A stretch of 64,000 nt of DNA from Forficula auricularia (GCA_024734495.1 JALMQS010000068.1:1272075-1336074); one strand, 5' to 3'. Positions 11,916 through 24,311 are shown, counted from the first letter of the stretch. Numbers and translations are program-made. The notes: generated by a model not told the origin, from the sequence alone.

Positions 11916-12291
11916 TTATTTATTAAATTCTTGACATGAAAGCCATTAGTAATTAATTGGATTATTCGCCCTCGTCTCTTTATTTAAGGCACTTCATCGC
12001 TCCAGACAACGAGCAAATAGCGATAGAAAAATAAATCATGTGCTGTTCAAAAGTGAAGGCTGAAGTTCTTTCTATTTGACATACTGTTGACAGACGAATC
12101 AGCTTTTAATTAAGCAATCGGCTGAACAAAAAAAGACCTCCGCCAAGTGAACTACATTCACCACTTACCCAACATACCCAAATGGCTTTACTAATAGTTA
12201 ATCTTTATCATAATTGTTATGACTAACCACTGAAATGTCGTAGTTGTTTTTGTAGAAGACCCTCATAGCGCTTTAGTATAATATATAAAAT

Positions 12292-12718
12292 ATATATATG
12301 TTGCAGTAAAAACCCTTTTTATAGTAAGAACGCGTTCTTACTAGTTAAAACGTGTTTCACTGAATACCTTTGTGGCAACTAGAGTTTACTGATGTTGGTT
12401 GAGTTTAGTTCAAAGGTCTAGAATCTTCATTTTTGACCTTCCGCCTCATTTTGAGTGTTTATTTTCAGAAATTTTTTAAACGAAAATGTCAAAAATTACA
12501 TCCTCTACAACTTTGCTTTTAATTTTTGACATTTTCATTTAAAAATTTTTTGAAAATAAACACCCAAAATGAGGCGGAAAATGAAGATTCTAGAACTTTG
12601 AACCAAACTCAATCAACATCATTATACTGTAGTTGCCATAAAGGTATTCAGTGAAACGCGTTCCAACTAGTAAGAACGCGTTCTTACTAAAAACGGGTTT
12701 TTACTGCAACATATATAT
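12292..12718. mobile_element. Foldback MITE, about 427 bp
   Basis: Almost the whole segment is an inverted repeat with a small centre near 12505. The ends read ATATATATGTTGCAGTAAAAA and TTTTTACTGCAACATATATAT. Inside, GAACGCGTTCTTACTAGT pairs with ACTAGTAAGAACGCGTTC. The ends lie in TA-rich DNA, which fits insertion at TA, but a clean duplication cannot be told from the AT run. It lies directly next to the hAT element at 12738. Confidence 0.8.
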
Positions 12719-12737
12719 CACTAGGGATTACTTAGAG

Positions 12738-13653
12738 CAGGGGTTCCCAACCGGTGATACGCGTGTACAACAGTCTTCACAGCCATCAGTGACAAAATAA
12801 ACTCCTTCAAGAGAAAGTTGGTCCTGTTTTGTTCACAAATACAGGAGGAGAATTTATTTGCATTTCCCACTCTATCATCATTTTTTGAAGAAAATGAAAT
12901 ATCTCCAAAACCAGATGTGGTTGCAGATATCATTGTTCACTTGGAAGGCCTTCAAAAAATCTTTAAGAAGTATTTCTCTGAAGATTATTCAAAAGTGGAC
13001 TGGATCAGAAAACCTTTTTCGGGAACCTCACCAAATGAATTGAAACTAAAAGAAAGTTTTATCGATCTTACAGAAGATAGTTCCATGAAAGATTATTTTA
13101 AAGAGAAATCTTTAATTAACTTCTGGATCGGATGTAAAACCGAGTACCCTTTTGATCTTCCGGCAAGCTCTGCTATTTTTGATGCCATTTGTTACGAGTT
13201 ACTTGTGTGAGAGTGGATTTTCTGAACTCTTGTACATAAAAAATAAACATAGAAGCAGAATAAGTGTTGAAGAGGACTTAAGAGTGAAGATAAGTTCCAT
13301 TACTCCTAATGTTGATATTTTAATCACAGGCAAACAACAACAAGTTTCGCACTAAAGACTATAAAAGTATATTTTGTATGATGATTAATTTTTTGCTGAG
13401 TTTGTACTAATTTTTTATTTGTATGTTTTTAGACCTATGGGTAATAAATAAAACTGTAAATTAATACCATTTTAATCTTTTTATTTCTCCTTTATTATAA
13501 GCATGTTATAAATAAACAAATATCTAACCATTAAATATGAAGTTTTCTCAGGAATTTAATTCAAAAAATAAAAAAATATTTAGGTCTGGTGGTACGCCAA
13601 AATTTCTCAAAAAGTCAAGTGGTACGCAGGTGCAAAAAGGTTGGGAACCCCTG
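12738..13653 (+). mobile_element. hAT transposon, internally deleted, 916 bp
   Basis: The ends are CAGGGGTTCCCAACC and GGTTGGGAACCCCTG, a perfect 15 bp inverted repeat. They are flanked by ACTTAGAG (12730-12737) and ACTTAGTG (13654-13661), an 8 bp target duplication with one mismatch. The interior keeps only the C-terminal part of a hAT transposase. Termini and duplication length are diagnostic for the superfamily. Confidence 0.9.
12818..13355 (+). pseudogene. hAT transposase, C-terminal fragment, frameshifted
   Basis: Two overlapping frames carry the remnant. The first (12818-13210) ends just after a region rich in Leu and acidic residues that corresponds to the part before the dimerisation domain. 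The second (13152-13355) continues with TSYLCESGFSELLYIKNKHR and a following VEEDLR. This is the hAT C-terminal dimerisation signature seen in ZBED5/GTF2IRD2-type transposases. A frame change in the overlap breaks the gene, and the BED zinc finger and most of the catalytic core are missing. It cannot encode an active transposase. Confidence 0.8.
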
Positions 13654-14088
13654 ACTTAGTGTGTTAGTTGCCTTTCCATTCTAGAAAATTCACCGAAGTT
13701 AAGAAAATGTGTCGCGATTTATTCTGAAGTGGATTCATTCGAATGGGAAGACCTAAAAGGAGATATTGGGAATTATGACCCTCATCTTCATTAGAAATTC
13801 AATATTTATACTCCATAAGAGTATTTATCATTGCCGGTATAAAAAGAAATCGGACATTTTTTACATACTATGAAAGAACAGTTCAGGGTATTGATTTCAT
13901 TCAAAAATTTTCCATTTTTACATGCACTTATACCTAAATCATTATATATTTATATATTACATATATTTGGAAGTAGTGCATTTCTTTACTGAAGTCTTGA
14001 TACATTCAAGGCTTTTATTTTCAAAGTTATTTTTCCTTTGTACCTTCTAGATACTAAAATTAAACAATACCTTAATAGATGTATATCG

Positions 14089-14358
14089 AATTGAAGGGTT
14101 TGCTGCTAAAAGAAGAGGAGGTAGCTCCAATTTTTTCAGTTTTTGGGAAACCAAAAAAAAAAACGTTTAAAAAATTCAAAACGACGACAAAATTCAAAAT
14201 GACGGGCAGCTCCATCTGTTGAGCAACGCTGGAAATAACGATTGGAGCTACATCCTTCTTGTACCAAACAAAAGATTTTTTTATTCACAAGATAGTGTTA
14301 ATATCTCCCAACATCAATAGGATGGAGCTACCTCCTTTTTGCAGCAAACCCTTCAATT
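14089..14358. mobile_element. Foldback MITE, about 270 bp
   Basis: The ends pair as AATTGAAGGGTTTGCTGC and GCAGCAAACCCTTCAATT. Just inside, GGAGGTAGCTCCA pairs with TGGAGCTACCTCC. The centre holds AT-rich unique sequence. No target duplication could be separated from the AT flank. Confidence 0.75.
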
Positions 14359-15544
14359 TAGAACAATCAAAAGAGTTTTTGTGGTTTCCAGAGTTCAAAA
14401 AGTGATCAAAATTATGACTATATTCTGATATCCAACTTATAAAAGTAGGTTCTAGAAAGTTGGTTCTGATGTCGAAATGTTATGTCTAAGAATTAATTAG
14501 ATTTTGGCCTCTGTAACTTCAGAATCTTAGGATATGAAGCTCTTAAACCGATATAGCTAATGAAATTAGGCATCAAAGCTTTCCATAATAAGTTGCATCA
14601 TTGTGATAAGTTTGAGCTTTCTAACTTGTAAAATTGTAAATCAACAAAATTTCGGAAGAGAGCGTAGTGAGTTTTTCTCCATAAGACTGACTGTCCCAAA
14701 TGGTTGCCAGCCACAAATGATAAAAAGCAAATTATCATTGAATAAACAATTGTGTATATCTTGAATAGATGTCACTTCTATCGTTATTTTTACCAATTAT
14801 CACGATCAATGGCTTTATAAATTTTTCAATTATTTTTTTTCTTATTATTATGAATAAAAATCAAATTAAAAATTGCAATTTATGAAAATTAGGCTCAATC
14901 GATTGGCGAATGATTCTCGCTTCCCTTAGGGAAGATTGTTTAAAAATATATAAATAGCTCTATTGATAATTTAATTTCAAATATAATAATTCACAATCCT
15001 ATTAATAAATTATTAAATGGAAATACTTGTTGACTAGTGGGTGTTAAAATTAAAATATTTTTAGATTAGAGTTAAATGAATTATAAATTAAATAATACAA
15101 TCAATGTGTGTTTGATTAAACAAATTATGAGAATAATTTCAATTAATATTTATTAAATTCCATATCAAGAATAGAAGTTCAAGCAATTAATTTTGATCTT
15201 AGCAATTGAGAATATAGCGAAAGATTATCACAGATCATATAAAATAATTTAAAACATTAAATTGTGAATATTTTTCAAATTTGTTTATTTTTAACAAGTG
15301 GTTAAATAAATAAACAAAAACATTAATTCATAATTGGCTTTAATTTTTTTTCTTGTTTAAATTAACTTATTTAAGTGAACTTTAAATTCTAGGTCTAAGC
15401 TAGCAGTTTTAGTCTATTCATGAAATAATTAAACTGCAAGTTTTTTAAGAAAATACATCTCCAGCATTGTACTGCTAGAGCTTTAGCAAAAACTCACCTT
15501 GAATAATAATAATTTTTTGAATTTTATTCTAAAGTAGCTAATCC

Positions 15545-15655
15545 TAAAGGTACCCCTGTGGGCCGGGGTCCACAGTACCCCTGCTTGTCGTAAGAGGCGT
15601 CTAAATGGGGTTGTGATTGATCCCCTCTCGTAAAAAAACGAGATCCCAAGGAAAT
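15545..15655. repeat. Fragment of the CTGCTTGTCGTAAGAGGCG repeat
   Basis: Shares CCTGCTTGTCGTAAGAGGCG with the repeat at 8.97 kb and is followed by a small hairpin (CTCTCGTAAAAAAACGAGA). It is probably a 5'-truncated copy of the same retroelement-like family. Confidence 0.5.
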
Positions 15656-15659
15656 ATAA

Positions 15660-17900
15660 CTGGACATAGAGCGTATAAATGTACCATTCTGTTATTTTTA
15701 TGTATCTACAATTAAATCAGTTTAATAAAGCCTAAATCTAAAGAAATTGTTATTATCACTATTACATATATAGAGCAATAGTTATCAAAAATAATTTGGC
15801 TCATCTTGCATTAAAAAACGGAGAAAAACCAAACCCATTGAAAAAATACTATAATAAGCATAAGCCTCTGGGGCCTCTATCTCCCAGCATTTATATTGCC
15901 AGTACGCTAGTTATTGTAATGTGCCACAAGAAATCCCCCAGCTTGATTTGACTTACTATTCTTAATTCTTATTATTATTATTCTTTTCTCTCCTTTTGAA
16001 GGAGGTTTGTGTGCTATACATCGACTGTAAACAGCAGAGATGATAGCCTCTATGTTATTGTTGAGGGAAGGTTCAGGAATTAATGCGATCGAATGCAAAA
16101 AGGAGGACGGCTCTAGAGATCTTTAAAGATCTTTGCATTTCCAAAAAGGCGAGGATTAAGTGATCAAAAGAAAGAGGGAAACGTAGGTATCATTGCACTT
16201 GGGTCTTAAGACTTATTAATTAGAATAATTTTAAAATAAGTAATCCTAATATACTTTAAGAGATTTTATACACCACAAAAGAGAGGATAAAAAAGTGGGT
16301 CCGAATTCTTTCCAAAAAACAACCCCCTATAAAAGAATATGAGTGCCGTTCACATGAAATAATGGTCTATTTACCATATTAAAACGTATTTTCTTTTCTT
16401 TCTAGAATAATTAATTTAGATGAAAGAATAAAATATAATTCTTAATAAAAGCCTTTTCGAACCGATATCTCTTACTGCTTTTTCGCTAGTCGATACTCTA
16501 CGAGGAATATATTTTAATTTTTTTTTAATTATTCTTAATTATTAATTAGAAAAAGTTAAAATAATTTATCCTAAAGTAGGAACGTAAAGATATTTAAAAC
16601 ACCTTTAAAGAGATAAAAGTTGGGTGTGATCCCACTCTGAAAACAACTCCCCCCCCCCCCACACAAAAATCCTACTCTGTATTACAGATTTATTTGCATG
16701 AATTGATGATTTATTTAGGTAAATATATGTATATCCCTCTCTTTCCTGTACAATCTCGATTGGAATCGTAGGACTTGTACTAGTATAATTATCGTTAGAT
16801 ATCCATCACGTGTTATCGTTATGGAAATATCCCTCCCAAGCTGCCAATAACCAAGTTATAGAAAGTCAATAACAAATTGACAATTTAAATTTCGTATATG
16901 AATTTGTATCACGCGATACGAATCTTTTGGCGCGTCCAGTCTGTTAGCAAATCATTTTATGGAGCTAATTGAATTTTATTACCTACCCCGTGGATTCGAT
17001 TAAACCATCCCTACAGTAGCCACCCTCTACGCACACAGATCAAACGCTCTAGATAAACAAAATAATTAAAAAAGGTGTTGTTTTTTGTACTAATTAAAAA
17101 ACATGAAAGCCAAAATGAATATGGATATCGAATTAAAACAAATCATTTCACATAAATTGATTCGTTATATTTTTTTATTTTATTTTATTGGATTTATTTA
17201 ATTATTTTATTTAAGCTTAGATATTTCAAAATAAAATATTTTAAGGCTGGGATTTTTTTTCATTTTCGCCTATATATAGTTATACATTTCAAGTAATTAG
17301 ACTTTTTAAAACTCTTTTATTTTCAATATTATACATTTTACGTTCAATTTATAAAACTCAATGAAAGTATGTATGTGTATTGTACACTAGCACTGTATAC
17401 CATATATATTCGATACCTTGTATAGTTGATGTTTTCCCATAAAATACTCGTTTTGTGGTCTTCAGAATCCAAAAAGTGATCAAAAGGCATTGGCCTGTTT
17501 GTCTAAATATATAATTCAAAGACGATAAATCTCAAGTAAATGAAATTCAAACTTAAGTTTTAGTTGGGTTACTGCAATATTTTAGGACCCATCGATCAGA
17601 AAGTACTTCTTTAAGTTATATGATAGAAAACAAATCTGCAAAAGCTTACATTTTTTCATAGTTTTCTGATATTTGTCCATTTGGGCCAGTAAGTACTAAT
17701 TTTTTTGTGTATGTGATTATGTTGTTTAAAAAATTATAGGAACCAGATTATAGGAAGCTAAATTTGTAAACAATTTACCCAAGACTTATTCGAATTCATG
17801 CCTTTGAAATTGAGAAGGCTACACTTTCGAACAATCAATTTCCAGAAAAAAATATGAATGTAAACAAATTTTGTACTTATAGTGAGTTAGATAATAGATA
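15660..17900. other. Intergenic stretch without recognised gene
   Basis: No supported gene. There is a C-run at about 16648-16660 and a CACGTG box at about 16808-16813 inside a more complex patch (16780-17050). The sequence from about 17455 (CCAAAAAGTGATCAAAA) resembles 14390-14410, a hint of another old dispersed repeat. Confidence 0.4.
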
Positions 17901-18122
17901 TTCTCAATGACTAACGGAGGTAACATAGCTCTTAATACACGTCAAAAATCGTAGTTATTGATAACAGACACATTTTAACCCTTTGTTGCTAGCTCGTTCG
18001 TTTGAATTTCTACTTGCGAAGGGTGTCTAGGCCTAATAATTTGAAAAATTGAATTTTTGCCAAAACGCTTCAATTCATAATAAATCATATCACGAATAGC
18101 CGCCAGCAAGAAGTTAGGTGTT

Positions 18123-18153
18123 AGCCCGAGCGAAGCTCTGGGCAGCAGCTAGT
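18123..18153 (+). mobile_element. Helitron-like 3' end
   Basis: A hairpin at 18123-18142 (GCCCGAGC, GAAG, CTCTGGGC, with one bulge or mismatch) is followed by a short spacer and CTAG at 18149-18152 and then T. Helitrons end in CTRR a few bases after such a hairpin and insert between A and T. The 5' end (TC after an A) cannot be placed, so the element length is unknown. Confidence 0.5.
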
Positions 18154-18284
18154 AGGTATAATAATAAAATAGAAAAGAGCTACTAAATAAGATTTATGTT
18201 CGAGAGATAATTATGGAGTGGAAAATGGAAATGATTGATTTTCGTATCCGCCCCATCATAATAATGTCACATTAATACTTCTAA

Positions 18285-18690
18285 ATGGCCAATTCATTTG
18301 CCTAGTAAAGAAATAATTGCTAATCCTTATGGATCCGGCCCGGGCATAAGTCAGACCCGGATCAGATTAATAACACCGAATGGATTGCCTTTCGGCGTTT
18401 TTTCTTTTGAAAAGATGCCGGCTCTTAAGGCGCGGCCAGATAATCATTTAGCTATTTGTCTTGAAGTAAGTGAGAAAAACTTCGGAAACAACACATTAGA
18501 CAAAACACGGGATTAATAACAATTTAATGAGGGCCGAAGGTGGGTCTGGAAAACTTCAGTTCAACGCCATTAAGGAAGAAGAAGAGGGCGAGGGAAAAGG
18601 AACGGGAAGGAACCATCATCTGATAACCTAATTATAACGATGGTGTCGTTCCAAGTTAAAAGTCACTTCCTTTATTAGGTTTCGATTGGC
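18285..18690. other. Higher-GC island, possible regulatory sequence
   Basis: About 400 bp with normal complexity, including GGATCCGGCCCGGGC and a plus-strand open frame of 72 codons (18298-18516) without a known domain. It stands out from AT-rich flanks and carries no transposon ends. Confidence 0.25.
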
Positions 18691-18779
18691 TTGATTAGCA
18701 CCAAGAAGCCCTCGATTTGTCGTTTTCTTTGCTCTACTAATTTGAAAAACAAAACCTAATTGAAACGCATTTGAATTTT

Positions 18780-19800
18780 TCATGAACTAATTACATTCGA
18801 AGCATAGATATACATTTCTATTTCACTAAAGGGTCAGAATATAAATATAGATTAGTATGATTGTGAGTCAAATTTCAAATATACATAATAATTAAAATCT
18901 CAACTTGTTTAAACTGGATCATACTTTTTAAAACAGGTAACGATTTTTTTGAGATTAATCAATCATTAAAATAAATTAGTTGATTAAGTGGATTAAGGTT
19001 TTAGTTGTGTTTTTTACATAAGAAAAAATAAAACAGAGTTGTATTTATCTATATATAATGTATTCCTATAAGGACTATTTGTGCTTCCGCGGAGATTTCA
19101 GGTATGTAAGTGCTCCACGGCAGTGTCAGTTTATAGACAAATTGCATTCGAAGTATAGATATTCTTCAATTCATTTAACTACGAATATTTATGAGTATAT
19201 AATATGATCTAATTTCATATAATTAAATATTTAAAATAAAAAAATAATAAACTTATGGCAAATAACTAGTTCAAGGTGTCTTCTTTGGTAGTATGTACTT
19301 TGATATTTAGTTCAAGGTGCTACAAAATAAATTATTAAATTTAGTTTGTTCACATAATAAATGAATTTTCAAGGGATTTAGAGGCCGGTTAAATAATAAT
19401 ACATCATACTAGTACACCATCAATTACAACATTTCGCTTTTTATTAAAGCTTCTTAAAAGCGAAATGTTGTACTAGTGTGCATTATTATTAGATTCAAGC
19501 CCTCTGATATCCGTCATCATAATTTCTTAATGAATTTGAATCAAGGAAACAATAATTAAATAAAACTGAGTTGAAACTCAATGATAATGTATATTTAGAA
19601 CTATGTGTTCATCCGCAGCAATTCACACCGAACCGTAACTTTTCGAATACTTATATAATTGATAATATAGGTATAGGGATGTTAGTTCAAGGTGAAATAG
19701 TATCAGATAATAAATATAAATAAAAAACTGAGTTGAAATTCAACATAATTTTTTGAACTATATGTGCTTCCGCGAACCATCATGTAGGACTTTTAATTTT
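18780..19800. repeat. Diverged copies of an AT-rich repeat
   Basis: ACATTCGAAGCATAGATAT (18790 region) returns as GCATTCGAAGTATAGATAT (19143 region). GGACTATTTGTGCTTCCGC (19071), GAACTATGTGTTCATCCGC (19597) and GAACTATATGTGCTTCCGC (19754) are three variants of one motif, the last two each preceded by AAACTGAGTTGAAA. The array is degenerate with irregular spacing. Confidence 0.5.
19391..19490. repeat. Small hairpin element
   Basis: The arms share AATAATAAT, ACTAGTACA and CAACATTTCGCTTTT with their complements, about 40 bp each. The left arm carries about 10 extra bases. A short AT loop separates them. It is probably a MITE remnant. Confidence 0.6.
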
Positions 19801-19959
19801 CTAGTGAGAAAGTTTAAGTGGTTTTCCTCAACTTACACTGTCAATGCAATAAGTGAAATTAATAGATATATAAATCATTATATTAATCTATTAACTATAT
19901 TTCTATATAAGGTAATTTTTTTCACTCTAATTATGGAAATTAATAAACAGAAATAAAAG

Positions 19960-21815
19960 AGATCGTTGTACTATGATGAAAATTTTGTTTGTATAATTTG
20001 TCCAATAATAATAATTTTTCATTCATTGATTGAGGGTTGATATAAATGTACACATGTACATAGTACTTGCAAACCCTACCAACAAATGACAGTGTGCGTT
20101 ACAAAGAAATAAATGAACCCTCTTATCGTACTTCCACCGGCATTTAATGGCTTTTCGAAAATTAATAGCCCTGATCAAAAGTACCTATCTATCTAGTGGG
20201 TTATCACCATTTTGAAATCTATTGAATCGGTTGGAATATTTGTCGCACTGATGCCATAAGATGGATGAATGTTCATTCGAACAATGGATGATCAAAAGTT
20301 ACAAATATTTGTTTAACCATAATACTTTCCAACCCTCTTTGAAGGAAATTATCTAAATAATATATTATTTTTTTGTCATTTATAAATGGTATCCCCCATT
20401 TTTAAGCTTTTAGTTAAAGGTATCTTGAATTCCTTCCAGTAAAAGAGCAGAGCTTTTGGGGGACTGAACCTCAAAAGTTCACGAAAAAATATTTATTATT
20501 TATTGAACATTAGATAATATATCACATATTATCCATTATATAAACCTTTATTTTTATCCTCATAATTTCTGACCCCTAAACATCAGATTCCACATTGTAC
20601 CAGTTTGTAGAATTTTAATTTACTAATTTATTACAACAATTCTGTGATGCGATTCGTATCCATTCTTTTTACTTTACTATACAGGGTATGATCAAGTATT
20701 GTAATCGTGCATGAAAAAAGTGTTTTTTTTTTGCTTCGTTTTTCGAAATATCTCAAAAACAGGTGAAACTATTTTGATTAAAAAAATTGAGCAAAACCAT
20801 GGCGTTTTAGTCTACAAAAAAGCCCTAATGAATTGAATGAACATCTAAAAAATTACATTTTTCGAGATATTAATTTATTTGTCAAAATGTCTGTTATAGT
20901 ACGTCAGAATGTTATAGTTACCTATCAAATTTTGTGTATGCTCTAGCTCAAAAACTAGTGTGACTATCAAAAAGAAATCTCACATGTAGTTTTGGTGCAT
21001 TGAGATTAAGAGATAATTATGTTTCGGTTGAAATTGAACCCAAAATTAAGGGGGGTGGGGGAGTTAAAAATGGAATTATCAATATAAGTTCTAGACTCTT
21101 TTACCGATTTTTGTACGAAAATCGCATATGCACTCTATACCTACGTCCTTATCAAAATGACTCACTATGTGAAATTGATAGTGACCAAAAAGAGGAGAGG
21201 GAAGGAGAGTAAAAAATAATTTAAGATAATAAAATTTTCAAACAAAAATCAAAGAGAGCTGATATTTCTAGTAGAATAGTCTCATAATTAAAATAAGATA
21301 ATAGTAATTCCTAATGGGCCCAAAATTAAGAGTGGGGAGTTCTTTCATAAATAATTATAAATTATTTTATTAAATATTAAATATAAGAAGAGGGGGAATT
21401 ATTATATTTTTGAATTATATTTATAGCATCTTATTCTTTTGAGAAATGAATTTTTTAAACATATTGGATCATAATCTAATCACCCCTTAAAATCTTAAAC
21501 ACTCAATTAGAGTTTCATTGGGTTGAAGTAATTTGAATGGACCACTTCGTTCTTGAGATTAAACATGTAAAAATATAGTAATAATAACGCCAAAAGCCCA
21601 AGAAAAATATGATTTGCAAGACGCTTAAAGCGTGGATTAATAATTATTCTATTAATTAAAATTGATTTTTTTAAAGATTTTTGGTCCAATACTATGTAGG
21701 TAATAATAATAATTTGATAAAAAATTGATATCGTAAAGTTATGTTAAATTTATTTTCATTTATCTTTTACTAATAATTTTCGTTTTTTTAAATAAAATTG
21801 TTTTATATTTTCTGT
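19960..21815. other. Intergenic stretch without recognised gene
   Basis: AT-rich. A stretch from about 20682 opens with ACAGGGTATGATCAAGTATT and contains TCGAAATATCTCAAAAACAG, a style typical of old insect retroelement remnants, but no coding sequence is recognisable. The open frames at 21000-21212 and 21507-21689 have no support. Confidence 0.4.
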
Positions 21816-21820
21816 TTTAG

Positions 21821-21934
21821 AGAATCGAGCCCATATAGAGAAATGCATTCAAAATAATCGGAATTAAAAACGGGATTTTATTCAGTTGTGAGGCGAAAAT
21901 CGACCAGGGCAGACGCGGTGGCCATTCTTTCAAG
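21821..21934 (+). other. Candidate non-coding exon
   Basis: A 114 bp segment lies between a strong acceptor-like site (pyrimidine run, then TCTGTTTTAG ending at 21820) and a consensus donor (CAAG, then GTAAGA at 21935). All three plus-strand frames have stops, so it could only be a non-coding or untranslated exon, for example of an antisense or long non-coding RNA. Splice-like sequences also occur by chance. Confidence 0.25.
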
Positions 21935-23094
21935 GTAAGAACAAATCAATTAAACTTTGATTAATTTCAATATTACACCATTAATACATTAATTAGTATA
22001 AGTCATATTAATATTACGACATCATTTTATACAGAAAACTTTATCTTTTATCGAAAATAGTTAAATAAAAATTAAAAGGCAAATGTATTGGTTAATATAT
22101 CAAAAAACTAGTTAATTATAGTTCCTAATTTCAATGTTTCTCTATCCGATCGGCTATTTAGATTCTTTCGTAAATGATTATAAATTATTTTATTTATTAT
22201 TAAATATAAGTGAGGGGCAGGTTGTATGCTAAAGTCATGTGGATGGCTGGCATCAGTTTATTTTGAATCTAGTTTAAGAAAATTAATCGCACATACAAAA
22301 ACCTGAGATTTTTTCTAAGACGGATTATAATTTTTTATATAAATACAAATATGACTTGACAACGTTGACAGTTTTTTAGGTTATCATCCTCTTACTTCAT
22401 CTCACACTTTTTTGCTTTCTATTTATACGGGAATTTTTTTTCTGTCATTTAAAATTTAATCCAACTTTTTTTTAGGTCTTGTTAATTTCCTAACTCTTTA
22501 ATGAAAATGTACACAAGTTTTTTTAGCAAGCTTTTGTTTAAATGAAACACTATAAAAAAAGAGAGTGTTTTGTGGGGGAGAAAGAGATTATCATAAAATT
22601 CTTAGATAAAAATTGCCAACGATAAAATTATAATTATTTTCTCTATTAGTTGAATGGATCCAAGATATATAGGATAATAAAAGAAAAAATTATTTTCCTC
22701 TTTTTAGTAAATTTATACCTATTGAATAAAAACATAGATATTAAGACAATTTTAAATGATTTGTCTTTGTATCACAAAATCTATTATTTTTAAAACTTCA
22801 GTCCCGAATTAGGTATATTAAATGTCTTGTTATATAGGACAACTATCTCATTTGAATCGTATGTTAAAAAGTAACAAACACGAGCAGATTTTAAATTTCC
22901 TAATTATCACTTTTGGGTTTTTTTTTATATTTAGGTTTGACTTTTTTGGAAATTTCAACACGGAAAAGTATAAATAGTTGCATTGTTATCAAAAGCCATC
23001 ATGTGCGACATTTATTTATATTAAAAGAGAGGCTGAGAAATCGATTTAGAGATCTACTTTGTTAAACAATAAATGAGTTAAATAAAATATGGTA
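21935..23094. other. AT-rich stretch without recognised gene
   Basis: No gene, bounded element or clear repeat seen. It is probably intronic or intergenic DNA downstream of the visible T-box exons. Confidence 0.4.
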
Positions 23095-24022
23095 TAGGGT
23101 GTTTTTTTAGAGGTATAGAACTTCGAATTGAAATAAAACACAAGAAAATCGTTTTAATGTCCATCAATTTGGCTTTATTGGAAGGATAATTTTATGCCAT
23201 TAATGTTTAAATATGATTTCGGGCATGTGGCCGCCGCGGCTGGCTCGAATAAATCCAATTCTACAGGTCCAATTTTCAACCACTTTTTCGAGCATATGGG
23301 GCCGTATGTTGGCAATAACGCCACGAATGTTGGCTTCCAAGTCCCCTAACGTTTCTGGTTTGTTGGCGTAGACGAGCGACTTCACATATCCCCAAAGAAA
23401 ATAATCCAATGGTGTCAAATCACACGATCTTGGTGGCCAATTGACAGGTCCATTCCGCGAAATTATGCGCTCATCGAATGTTTCCTTCAATAAATCGATT
23501 GTGACGTGCGCTGTGTGGCATGTAGCGCCGTCTTGTTGGAACCACAACTCATCCACATTCATGCCATCCAATTCGGGAACAAAATAGTCGGTTATCATGG
23601 CTCTATACCGGTCTCCATTAACGGTAACTGACTCTCCAGCATTATTTCGGAAGAAGTATGGCCCAATGACTCCACCAGCCCATAGAGCACACCAAACAGT
23701 CAGTTTTTGTGGATGTAATGGCGTCTCAAGGGTCTCATGTGGATTCTCTTCACTCCAAATGCGGCAATTTTGCTTGTTGACGTAGCCAACATTCGTGGCG
23801 TTATTGCCAACATACGGCCCCATATGCTCGAAAAAGTGGTTGAAAATTGGACCTGTAGAATTGGATTTATTCGAGCCAGCCGCGGCGGCCACATGCCCGA
23901 AATCATATTTAAACATTAATGGCATAAAATTATCCTTCCAATAAAGCCAAATTGATGGACATTAAAACGATTTTCTTGTGTTTATTTCAATTCGAAGTTC
24001 TATACCTCTAAAAAACACCCGA
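23095..24022 (-). mobile_element. Mariner-family element with self-duplicated 3' end as inverted arms
   Basis: A 928 bp element flanked by TA at both sides. The two ends are inverted copies of each other for about 239 and 237 bp (23097-23335 and 23784-24020), with only small indels. The outer ends read GGGTGTTTTTTTAGAGG and CCTCTAAAAAACACCC. The arms are not ordinary short terminal repeats: they include the last 40 or so codons of the transposase plus the 3' untranslated part. The 448 bp between them is single-copy transposase core. The normal 5' half has thus been replaced by an inverted copy of the 3' end. It lies about 290 bp downstream of a T-box exon, so probably in an intron. Confidence 0.85.
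23097..23783 (-). pseudogene. Mariner-type transposase, C-terminal half
   Basis: The true transposase part starts at about GYVNKQNCRIW and continues with TVWCALWAGG, WFQQDGATCH, NWPPRSCDLTPLDYFLWGYV and a C-terminal RGGHMPEIIF. The Asp of QQDGA and the Asp of TPLD are separated by 41 residues by my count, which fits the DD41D group of the Tc1/mariner superfamily. The N-terminal helix-turn-helix and probably the first catalytic Asp are missing. The open frame continues upstream to 23925 only because the inverted copy of the 3' end happens to be open in that direction. It is not expected to be active. Confidence 0.85.
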
Positions 24023-24311
24023 TATTAACGGAAGATTAGGATTTTTAAAATTACTATATAGTAAATAAATTTCAGATTAAAGATCGATTCTAACATCTCA
24101 AGCCTATTATTAAAATCGTAGAGATATTGTATTAATGAAAGAGATTTTCTTTAGACGCCGTTCGATTATTATCTCCGCTAATAGATTACTAATCTCTCTG
24201 ATCTGATATCGTTCTTGTTTTCGAATCGATAAATCGAATGGAACAACAACGCAGAAATTAAAAATTGATTTAGTGTAGATTTAAAAAAGTGACCAGGCGA
24301 TAAAAACTTAC

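Noticed and set aside
18298..18516. Candidate for the missing T-box exon because of an NPFG-like reading on the minus strand
   Set aside because: The surrounding residues do not fit ITKLKID or AKGFRD-type T-box sequence and no splice sites delimit it.
23597..23919. Plus-strand open frames within the mariner element
   Set aside because: They are the inverted copy of the transposase end read on the other strand, or shadows of the core. They are not separate genes.
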